Positions 1 through 7,700 of a DNA stretch of 11,590 bases are shown one piece after another. The notes under the pieces are model-generated. The model searched no databases. It was not told the DNA's origin and worked only from the letters and a program-made list of their open reading frames with translations. Numbering within the stretch: the stretch's first letter is position 1; every line of letters starts with the position of its first letter. The stretch is from Oscillospiraceae bacterium (GTDB taxonomy: Bacteria > Bacillota > Clostridia > Oscillospirales > UBA929), in NCBI GenBank assembly GCA_031282535.1, contig JAITDM010000296.1, forward strand, positions 1 through 11,590, written 5' to 3'. The position numbers and the translations under genes were made by a program.

Positions 1-117
1 CATACCACAAAATCAATCCTTTTTTTGGTGCGAACCATCCGGGGTTTTGATGTTTACTGGCCTTTCGCACTGAGAGATGGTAATATTTTCCATATTCCAA
101 TGTCGCAACCCACACCG
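1..117 (-). promoter_or_regulatory. Possible promoter and translation start region of a further minus-strand gene
   Basis: This AT-richer stretch lies beyond the hairpins that follow the GH53 gene. Read on the minus strand it has TTGCGA at 103-108 and TATTAC at 80-85, separated by 17 bases; each matches four of six positions of the sigma-A consensus. Near the window edge an A-rich run with AAGGA (17-21) precedes several possible start codons: TTG at 8-10, GTG at 6-8 and ATG at 1-3. This would fit a new gene starting at or beyond base 1, but no coding sequence lies inside the window to confirm it. A 7-bp inverted repeat (GTGCGAA at 28-34, TTCGCAC at 64-70) also lies in the proposed leader. The promoter call is weak because matches of this quality occur by chance. 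Confidence 0.25.
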
Positions 118-231
118 CACACAGACGGCCTCCGGATGATACCGGGGGCCGTCTGTGTGTATGAGGAGCAAGCAGGAGGGCGCCCTTGTGCGCCTCCGTC
201 GATAAAATCATAGTCCGCGGCCTCCGGCCGC
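118..231 (-). terminator. Three consecutive hairpins downstream of the GH53 gene, probable terminator region
   Basis: Reading away from the GH53 stop codon (243-245), three stem-loops follow in turn. The first is GCGGCC/GGCCGC at 217-231 with a 3-base loop. The second is at 175-197, about 8 bp with one bulged base. The third is the longest: arms CACACAGACGGCC (118-130) and GGCCGTCTGTGTG (147-159) pair over 13 bp, and a T/G wobble plus CCGG/CCGG extends the stem to 18 bp around a 6-base loop. None is followed by a clean run of Ts on the minus strand; only ATTTTAT comes about 9 bases after the first. The position after a long gene favours termination. The last stem could equally stabilise the 3' end of the message. 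Confidence 0.6.
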
Positions 232-242
232 AGGGCGGGATG

Positions 243-3200
243 TCAGCCGATGGTCCCGGTGCGTACCAGGGAGAAGTCGTCAAAGGTGAGCCAGGCGTCG
301 CCGCCTCGGGTGTTCTTGAGACCCACCCGCGCCGTGCCGTTTGTGACAGGCACGTCGGCCAGCTCGACACGGATCCAGGACAGATAGCCGTCCAATTGGG
401 TGACTGCCTGCGCGTACCGCTGGTCGCCTGTCTCCAGGAAGAGCTCCAGTACGCCGCTGGTTCCGTACTTGTCCCCCTCAATCCAGCAGGTCAGCGTGTA
501 GGTCCCCGGCGCCAGATTGTCCACCGTCTGATATGTCTCGCCCGCGGAACTGTTTGCCCCGCTGCTGTAGTAGTTCACCATGTAAGAGCCGTCATGCGCC
601 TCCGCCGCCCTGTTTGTTCGGGTGGCGCTGCCGCCGTAAGTCCAGACGCCGGCGCTCTCAAAGCTCGGGTTCGCCAGCAGGTTGACGAGCGCGGGCGTCA
701 CCGTGACGGTCACCCGGGCCGGCAGCGACGTCTCGGCCACGGCGCCGGTGATCGTGAATGTGCCCGGTTCGGTCAGCAGCGCCGCGTCGTAGGCGCCCCA
801 TGTCACCGCCACCTCCCGCTGGCCGCCGTCGGCGTACAGCGCGGAGACAGTCGCCGGCAGCGCGGGCACGGCGCCCTGTTCGACACTGACGGCAGCCTCT
901 ACCAGGGAGATCACAATGTCACTGTCCCCCGGGAAAAGGCGGTTCCATGTGGCGAGCGAGGGCAGCGCGCGGCCCGCAAAGTCGAAGTAGGCCTGGTTCG
1001 CCATGACAATGTTGGTGGTGCCGGCAGCCCAGCCGGAACCCATCCGCGGCGTGGGAATCCACGCGGGCTCCCAGTAAAATACGCCGAGCCCCTTGTTCTC
1101 CGGGAGCTTCGCCACCACCTGCGACACCGCGCGGAGCTCGTCGGCTTGCCCCTGCGGGGAAACAGGATAGTCATGCCCATAGCTGCGCGCCGTGTTCAGC
1201 GCCGACTGGTTGAATGTGTTGCCCAGCCGCGGGCCGCCATTCGCGCCGCCCGGATACGGCGAGGTGCCGTCCATCGTGAAGCCCCAGCCCGTCTCGGCAA
1301 TGACGACGTCCTTGCCAAATTCAGTGGTCATCGCCGTGAGCGTCGCCGTGATGTCCGCGATCGAACGGTGCCAGTATGGGTAGAAAGATGCGCCCATCAC
1401 GTCGTAGTCCACGTCGTTGCGCTGCAGCATGGCCGCCCGGGTCCGGTAGAGACTGGTGTTGTGCCCGTCGGCCAGATGGTACATGACCTTGACGCGCTTG
1501 TCCGGATCGCCGCTGTTCGGATCCACATCGCGCACCGCGCGGATGCCCGCCTTGACCAGCGCGATGTGGCTCGTCTCGTTGCCCGACGACCCCGTGGGCC
1601 GGCCGGCCGTGATGCTGCCCCAGGTCCCGTCCGGCCGCATCTCGGAATACATGAAGCCGCTGTTTGTCTCATTGCCAATCTGGACCATCTCCGGCAGACA
1701 GCCCTCGTCCGCAAACGCCTGGAGCGTCTCCCGCGTGAAGTCGTACATCGCCTCGCACAGACCATCCAGCGTGGAGATCTCCGTCCAGTCTGTCGGTTTG
1801 ATCTGCCGGCCTGGGTCCGCCCAGGTGTCGCTGTAGTGGAAGTCGATCAGCACCTTGAGGCCGAGCGCGTGGGCCTTCTTCGCGATGATGAGGTCCACCG
1901 CCCGGTCGTTGAGACCGCCGGCGCCGTGGCTCGGAGGCGCCTTGGAGACGTCATTCCACAGCCGCAGACGAATCCAGTTGGTCCCGTGTTTTTTCATGAT
2001 CGCCAGCGCATTCGAGATCTCGTCGCCCTCGATCAGCTTCCGGGCGTCCATGTCGAAATATTCCCCGCCGGCCTGGACGATCGCCCAGAGACTCGATACG
2101 TCCATGCCCCGGATGAACTCGTCCTCACGGTCCTTCAGTTCGGGAATCGGCGTCACGGAGATGGGCGCCTGGAAGGCCGCGTACCGCTCCAGGTCCACAT
2201 ACGTGTGGAGCACCTGGGCGTCCGCGGTGAGCGGTACCAGGCTCCCCGCGTCCCACGCGAAGGCCCTGACCTTGCTGCCCAGCGCCACGTCCGCCGCCTG
2301 CAAAACGACCTCGGCGGACGACTTGGGCCCGACCTCGGCGATCTGCGGCTGGACGTCGAGCAGACGCCACGCGGCGTCGTACACCGCCAGCAGGCACGCC
2401 ACCCGGGCGGCCTCGGCCGTCTCGTTGCGCACGGTGTAGGTGGCCGTGTCCTCCGTGCCGTTTCGCACGAGCGAAACGGCGGCGGTGACGACGGGATCCG
2501 GCGCCACCGTGACATGGGCCTCCACGGCGCTCATGTTGCCGGTGCCCTCCGCCACGCCGGTCACCGTAAAGGCGCCCACGCCGTCATAGGCCGCCGCCGG
2601 CACATCCTCCCAGAGGACCGGCACGTCGGTGACCGCACCCGTCGCGACGTCGAGATTCCGCACGGCGGCGGGCAGCGCCGGCGCGCGCCCCGGATAGGTC
2701 GTCACATGGACGCCGCTCTCCACAACGTTTGTCGCGAAGGCGTCCTTGAAGACCTTCATCGAGGCGTACGGCTGCCGGTTGGTCCCGGAGTTCACAAAGT
2801 TGACGGGGCCATATTGCCCCTGACCCGAACCCGCCCATGTCCAGATGCCCTGGCCGACGTTGTTCGGTACGTTGTTGATGATGGTCATGATGCCGATGAG
2901 ATCCTCGCCCTGCGACTGGACGCTCGCCGTGAAACCGGCCGGGTGATTGGGGTCGCCGGTCGTCTGCCCCGTGAGCCGCGGGGAACACTCGGAGATGTTG
3001 AGCTTTGTGTTCGGCAGGTACCGGTTGATCTCCACCAGATTGCGCTCAAGCTGCGCATAGGAGCCGTGCCAGTCCGGATAGTAGGAGATGCCGATGCGGT
3101 CCGCATAGCTGTTCATCGCCTTCAGGCGCTCCGTAATCTGTGTGATGAACTCCATGACCCGGGGGAACTGGTCCCGCTCGGGGATGGGCGTCTTGTTGTT

Positions 3201-4496
3201 GCCCTCCACCACGTTGAACGCGCAGTGGATCTCTGTCTCGATGTCAACCTCATACTCGGCTTCGACCGCGCGGATCGCCTTGATCCCCGCGTCGACCAGA
3301 CGCGCGAGGCGCGCGAAGGAGTCCAGATACTGCTGGTACTGCTCCGGCGTCACTTCGTCCTCGTGCCAGTATTTCCAGATAATTCCACCGCCGAACTCAT
3401 TCAGATATCCGGTCCCCGACGGGTTGCTGGCGCCGTTGATGTCCCGCCACTCCTTGCCCCACATCATGCCGTTTGTGATCTCGTTGCCGATGGCCACGAT
3501 GGTGGGCGCCGTGCCCTGCTTCACGAGATCGGAGATCGTCTTGTGGGTGAAATCGTACGTGGCCTGCACCAGCTCGTCAAACGAGAGTGCGTTCCACGCC
3601 ACCGGCTTGGGCTGGTGCTGCGGGTCCGCCCAGGTGTCGGCGTAGTGGAAGTCGATCGCGAGCTCCAGGCCGGACCCCGTGACATAGGGCGCCAGCTTCA
3701 GCGTGTTCTCCGGGCTGCAGTTTGTGGCCGCGGTGCTCGTCGGCGAATTCCAGATGCGCAGACGGTTGACCGACCAGCCCAGGTCCTTCGCCAGGCCAAA
3801 GATGTTGTTGCCCGAGGCGGGGTCGGAGGTGTTCAGCACGCCGCCCCGGTACCCGGGCATCGGCGGGTTGTTGTTTGCGTTGTAATAGTAGCTGCTGGTG
3901 TTGTTGCTGCCGAGCTCCGACATGTCGGACCCGTTTTTCAGGTCGCCGCGCAGGTAGTTGATCACCGCGAACTCCCGGATCCCGATCCGCTGGCCGCCGG
4001 TGAACGTCACCTTGAGATAACGCAGGCCCGCGTATGTAAACAGATCCGTAAAACCGCCGGCCGGACGTGTGTTGCCCGTGCGGTCGGCCAAAACGGACCA
4101 GTTTTCGCCGTCCGACGAACCCTCCAAACGGTAGCGGTAGACCACGTCCGCGTCCGCGAAGACGATCTCCGTCTTGCGCACGGCGTCATACCGGCCGCCC
4201 AGATCGATCGCGAACCACAGCGCCGTATCGTCCGCCGACGGCGCCCAGAGGGTCGATTCCTCCCCGTCGACGGCCAGCGCCGCCTCCTCCGAATGGCTGC
4301 TTGCGCTCGGGACAACCCAATACTTGCCCGCGATGTCGCTCTCCGCGGGCGTATAGCTGGCGGTTCCGCTCAAGGCCCGGGCCGGCGGCGCCGGCGGCCA
4401 GAAGGCCGCCAACATCACGGCCGCCAAAAACAGGGCCAATGCCCGCCCCCCGGCGCCTTTGACCAATGACTTCCAAACATGTTTCACTTCGGACAC
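243..4496 (-). CDS. Secreted multimodular protein with two GH53 endo-beta-1,4-galactanase domains
   Basis: This is predicted to be an extracellular enzyme hydrolysing internal beta-1,4-galactosyl bonds of galactan or type I arabinogalactan. Modules by residue: signal peptide 1-41 (long hydrophobic core, probable cleavage after ARA); F5/8 type C 45-182; GH53-1 183-592; Big_4 592-665; an unnamed module 668-760; GH53-2 793-1185; Big_4 1190-1268; CBM61-like 1269-1415. Both GH53 domains keep DFHY(A/S)DTWADP and both expected glutamates: E339 (GNE) and E503 (ISE) in the first, E943 (GNE) and E1068 (AET) in the second. GH53-2 looks canonical, starting with FIRGMDVSSL and keeping FYWEPAW. GH53-1 is diverged, with GIWTWAGSG in place of FYWEPAW and about 40 extra residues between its glutamates. 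A single GH53 enzyme is usually about 400 residues, so this is a fusion or duplication product. The start is GTG with AGGAG nine bases upstream; the ATG at 4501-4503 is out of frame. No anchoring signal is seen. The GH53 assignment is strong; the exact substrate is inferred. Confidence 0.93.
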   Translation of the reverse strand: MSEVKHVWKSLVKGAGGRALALFLAAVMLAAFWPPAPPARALSGTASYTPAESDIAGKYWVVPSASSHSEEAALAVDGEESTLWAPSADDTALWFAIDLGGRYDAVRKTEIVFADADVVYRYRLEGSSDGENWSVLADRTGNTRPAGGFTDLFTYAGLRYLKVTFTGGQRIGIREFAVINYLRGDLKNGSDMSELGSNNTSSYYYNANNNPPMPGYRGGVLNTSDPASGNNIFGLAKDLGWSVNRLRIWNSPTSTAATNCSPENTLKLAPYVTGSGLELAIDFHYADTWADPQHQPKPVAWNALSFDELVQATYDFTHKTISDLVKQGTAPTIVAIGNEITNGMMWGKEWRDINGASNPSGTGYLNEFGGGIIWKYWHEDEVTPEQYQQYLDSFARLARLVDAGIKAIRAVEAEYEVDIETEIHCAFNVVEGNNKTPIPERDQFPRVMEFITQITERLKAMNSYADRIGISYYPDWHGSYAQLERNLVEINRYLPNTKLNISECSPRLTGQTTGDPNHPAGFTASVQSQGEDLIGIMTIINNVPNNVGQGIWTWAGSGQGQYGPVNFVNSGTNRQPYASMKVFKDAFATNVVESGVHVTTYPGRAPALPAAVRNLDVATGAVTDVPVLWEDVPAAAYDGVGAFTVTGVAEGTGNMSAVEAHVTVAPDPVVTAAVSLVRNGTEDTATYTVRNETAEAARVACLLAVYDAAWRLLDVQPQIAEVGPKSSAEVVLQAADVALGSKVRAFAWDAGSLVPLTADAQVLHTYVDLERYAAFQAPISVTPIPELKDREDEFIRGMDVSSLWAIVQAGGEYFDMDARKLIEGDEISNALAIMKKHGTNWIRLRLWNDVSKAPPSHGAGGLNDRAVDLIIAKKAHALGLKVLIDFHYSDTWADPGRQIKPTDWTEISTLDGLCEAMYDFTRETLQAFADEGCLPEMVQIGNETNSGFMYSEMRPDGTWGSITAGRPTGSSGNETSHIALVKAGIRAVRDVDPNSGDPDKRVKVMYHLADGHNTSLYRTRAAMLQRNDVDYDVMGASFYPYWHRSIADITATLTAMTTEFGKDVVIAETGWGFTMDGTSPYPGGANGGPRLGNTFNQSALNTARSYGHDYPVSPQGQADELRAVSQVVAKLPENKGLGVFYWEPAWIPTPRMGSGWAAGTTNIVMANQAYFDFAGRALPSLATWNRLFPGDSDIVISLVEAAVSVEQGAVPALPATVSALYADGGQREVAVTWGAYDAALLTEPGTFTITGAVAETSLPARVTVTVTPALVNLLANPSFESAGVWTYGGSATRTNRAAEAHDGSYMVNYYSSGANSSAGETYQTVDNLAPGTYTLTCWIEGDKYGTSGVLELFLETGDQRYAQAVTQLDGYLSWIRVELADVPVTNGTARVGLKNTRGGDAWLTFDDFSLVRTGTIG
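252..692 (-). repeat. CBM61-like C-terminal module of the double GH53 protein
   Basis: Residues 1269-1415 read LLANPSFES, then GTYTLTCWIEG, VLELFLE and WLTFDDFSLV. These are hallmarks of a jelly-roll carbohydrate-binding module. A CBM61 module binding beta-1,4-galactan is known at the C-terminus of the Thermotoga maritima GH53 enzyme, and the position matches. The homologous module closes the GH2 protein (4787-5230). The family number is an inference from position and general pattern; a general CBM4/9-type module is the alternative. Confidence 0.55.
2217..2495 (-). repeat. Unnamed ~90-residue module, copy 3 (double GH53 protein)
   Basis: This segment encodes residues 668-760 of the double GH53 protein, between the first Big_4 domain and the second catalytic domain. 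Key positions are YTVRNETAEAARV, LLAVYDAAWRLLDV and VRAFAWDAGSLVPL. Here it lies inside the protein, as part of the linker joining the two GH53 domains. It is therefore not strictly a C-terminal or export-related element. Confidence 0.6.
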
Positions 4497-4505
4497 CTCT
4501 CATTT

Positions 4506-4510
4506 CTCCT
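4506..4510 (-). promoter_or_regulatory. Ribosome binding site of the double GH53 gene
   Basis: AGGAG, within GGAAAGGAG, lies nine bases before the GTG codon at 4494-4496. This decides the start. The nearby ATG at 4501-4503 sits only two bases after the Shine-Dalgarno core and is out of frame with the long reading frame, so it cannot be used. From this GTG the protein begins with a typical signal peptide. Confidence 0.7.
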
Positions 4511-4540
4511 TTCCTGGATTTCTCTTTCGCCTCAACAAAC

Positions 4541-4662
4541 CCGCGCCCGACGGCGCGGCGGGGTCGCAATGTCTCCGTCTGGGGGGCCGGGCCGTCTGCA
4601 CACACAGGGCGTCTCTCGCAGCGTCCGCCGGCGCTGTGCCGCGCGGCGCTGCGAGAGATGCC
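4541..4662 (-). promoter_or_regulatory. Structured leader upstream of the double GH53 gene
   Basis: The 286-base spacer 4497-4783 holds no convincing gene. It contains two strong stem-loops. The larger has arms TCTCTCGCAGCG (4612-4623) and CGCTGCGAGAGA (4647-4658), a perfect 12-bp stem with a 23-base GC-rich loop. It extends outward by three more pairs (4608-4610 with 4660-4662) after one mismatch on the minus strand. The smaller has arms CCGCGCC (4541-4547) and GGCGCGG (4552-4558) and is followed on the minus strand by GTTTGTTG, close to the ribosome binding site. Neither has a good U-tract and neither resembles a riboswitch class I know. They may end GH2 transcription, protect processed messages or modulate read-through into the GH53 gene. 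The structures are certain at sequence level; the role is unknown. Confidence 0.45.
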
Positions 4663-4750
4663 CCACCCCGCCGGCGGCGGACCCGGCCTGCACGCCAAAC
4701 CCGCCGCCACACACCTGCGCGGAGCATTGTTTCGATGAATAAAGGAATGC

Positions 4751-4770
4751 GAAAACACACTTCCCGTGTG
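4751..4770 (-). terminator. Weak candidate terminator just after the GH2 stop codon
   Basis: Thirteen bases past the GH2 stop codon (4784-4786) the minus strand reads CACAC-GGGAA-GTGTG followed by TTTTC. The arms are at 4766-4770 and 4756-4760, and the T run at 4752-4755. The 5-bp stem is short, so termination would be inefficient at best. This leaves read-through into the downstream GH53 gene possible. Confidence 0.3.
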
Positions 4771-4783
4771 GATTCAGTGCTGC

Positions 4784-7700
4784 TCACCGGGTCTGTATGA
4801 ACAGGAAGTCATCAAAATGGTACCAGGACCCTTGGTTGTTGGAGGCTCTGACGCCGATCTCCACCACGGCGTTCGCCGGGATGGGAATGTCCTGAATCGT
4901 CGGATGGAACCAGTCGCCCCAGACGGTGACAGTGATCGGCGCCGTCGCGTATTCTTCCCCGTTGATATTGATGTACAGCTCCACCACGCCGTTGGCCGCG
5001 TTGGTCACGCCCTCCACCCAGCAGGACAGTGTATACGTCCCGGGCAGCGGACTCGCAAAGGACTGTGCCGCGCGGCCGGTGAGCGCACCGGTGCCGGACT
5101 GGGAGTAGTTGATGTACCCGGGATTTGGGCCATGCGAGTTGCTGCTGCTGCTCGCTCTGCTCATGGGTGCTGTGAACGTCCACCCCGCCGCCGCTTCGAG
5201 GTCGGGATTTTGTATCAGGTTGACGCCGCGCACCGTCACGACGGCTTTGGCGCGCGTCCGGGTGCCCGCCACGGTCCCCAGAATGGTAAAGGTCCCCACG
5301 CGATTCGCCATGTCGGCCTCATAGGAATCCCACACCACAGGGACGCGTTCCGTCGCCGTGGCATAGTCCGTATACCACACCGTCACCACATCGGGCAGCG
5401 CGAGTGCGCCGCCGGCGTCTATGTCGATTGTCACATCGTAGATGCCGAACACCCCAAACGCCGCCATCTCGCACAGCGGCCGATGTGTCGCCGGCTCCCA
5501 CAGGAAGCTTTGGTACGTATAGTCCGGATGGTAACGGTCCAGCCGCAAACTGCCTCTGGCCACCGCCCCGGCCGGTACGGCGGCGGTCTCGCTGAGCACC
5601 TCCGTCAGGCGCCCGTGTTCGTCATATGCCGCGAAGATATGCGTCACCGGGAGGCTGTCTGGCGAGACATTCCGCACCGCATAACCGGCCGTCAGCGCGT
5701 CCTGTTCTTTCACAATGCGCAACGTACTCACAGATGCTGTCTCCGCATGCGGGTCATAGACCGGCCACGGCGGATCCGGGTCTGTAAACGTCAGGGATAC
5801 ATCGTCGATGAGCAGGCGCTGCCCGGCCTCCGCATGGGCATAGAACCCCACCGTCAGCTGCCCGTTTGTCACATGGATGTCCGGTATGACAACAGGACTC
5901 CACAGCCCGGAGGCGTCGTCGGACTGCGTCGGCGCCCGGCCGGGCGCCAGCAGGTCCTCCACAATCGTCTCCGCCCCATAGTTTTCCACATAGGCTGTCA
6001 GCACGTGAGGATCTCCCGCCGCTTCCGCCTCTCTCTTGACCCAGGCGCTGAGCGTATACAAACCGTTCGGGAGTCCCCTCACCGTCTGATACAACGAAGC
6101 GGAATACGCCGACGTCCCGGCAAACACGGCGCGCCTGTTGTCCGCGCCGTGCACACCGCCGTCGTCGTCTGTGGTCTCCTCCACATAGCTGGCCGCCCTG
6201 TCGGTGCCGATCAATTTGTTCCAACCCGTCGGATCGCTCTCACGGGCGTTGTTTTGATCCGTACGTTCGGCCGCGAAGCTGGGGTTTTGCAGTGCATTTC
6301 TCCGCCCGGAAACATCCGTGACGACGGCGCTGTCCCCGTACAGTTCCCACGTGGCGACGCCGCCGTGACCCACGTTCAACAGTTTCGCATACCGCACGCC
6401 CGGCGCAAAGACGTCGCACAGATCCGTCTGTCCGTCCGAACGGCCCTCCGCAGCCTTCTGCCAACGGACGCCGTCCGCGGATGTGAGCAGCAGGAATTCG
6501 TGCGTCTCCGCCGCCTCCCAGACAATTTTTGCGCCCGCAATGTCATATGAATCTTCCAGCGCCACGGACAGAGATCTTCCGTCTGCATCCGGACGCCAGG
6601 CGGTGGCGGGGTCGTCGTCGTTGGCGTAAAACGCCGCATATCCGTCCCTTGTGGCACTGTCCGTCGTCAACGTTTTGCCGATCACGAGGTCTCTCGCGTC
6701 GCGGCCGTATACGTCGAACATGCTGAACGACATCGGGAATTCGCCCCGGCCGCTCGTGAGCCGCACATAGCGCGCGTAGACGGGGCTCGGCAGTTCATCC
6801 ACCGTGTTGATGAGCGCCGCCGTGTTTCGGAATTTGTTGAGAATCGTCCGCCAGGTCCTGTTGTCGCCCGAAACCTCAATCTGATACGGATAGGCGTAGG
6901 GGCGCTCCCACATGATGTTGATACTCGCAACCGACCGGTATCCGCCGAGATCGAGAATCCACCGGTTTCCTTCCCCCGCGTTGGACGCCGTCGCGTATCG
7001 ATTGGGATCTCCGTCACAGCCGTTGACTGCCTCCGAGGCGCCCATCGCGTCCGTCTCCCACCAGGCCGTCCCTCTGACCACATTGACGTTCCCGACGGAA
7101 GGCGCCGTCTGGCCCAAGATATGGACTTCCGCCATGGCAAACGGCGCCGCGCTGTCCGCTGTGAACACAATTTTGACGTACCGCCCCGCTTTGGATTCGC
7201 TGAGTGAATAGGTGAAGACGGATTCCTGTTCCGACAGGGCATTGTACGTCCTGTCGATCCAGTTTTTCCAAATTATTCCATCATCGGAACAGAGCACCTG
7301 ATACTGATAGGCCGAGGGCTCCGCCCACAGGATGTCCAACTGGGTCAGGTTGTAGCGATTTTTCAAATCAACCATCCAATACTCGCCGGCGGCGGCGCTG
7401 TCCGCGGTCCAGACGGTTTCATCATGGCCGTCGCTGGCCCTGGCCGCGTGCCCGCTGCTGGCCGAGACAATCCCTCCGGTGGCAAGACAGTCGTCCGTCG
7501 GGTTTGGATACGGCTCGTCCAGGTGGCTGAGATCGTCGGCACCGGCCAGTTCCGCCGGCGCCACGGTGCCGATCTCCAACACATTGGATGCGGTCAACCC
7601 GTCCGCCGACGCCTGCACGGTGATGTGATCGTCCACCGTGCGTCCGGCCACCAGCCACACGGCGACCTGGCCGCCCCGCGGCGTCACAGTGACGGAGTTG

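Noticed and set aside
25..213. Small plus-strand open frame at the left edge
   Set aside because: It runs through the large hairpin at 118-159, has no ribosome binding site and gives no recognisable product.
186..4469. A 1427-codon open frame on the plus strand spanning almost the whole double GH53 gene
   Set aside because: Its product is rich in Arg, His and Val, with no recognisable domain, and it mirrors the minus-strand gene. Long stop-free antisense frames are expected opposite GC-rich genes. The minus-strand product has two complete catalytic domains and a signal peptide.
4459..4800. Short plus-strand open frames across the GH2-GH53 spacer
   Set aside because: Several overlapping frames of about 90-110 codons exist, but all are low-complexity, Arg/Pro/Ala-rich products of GC-rich sequence, and the DNA is dominated by stem-loops.
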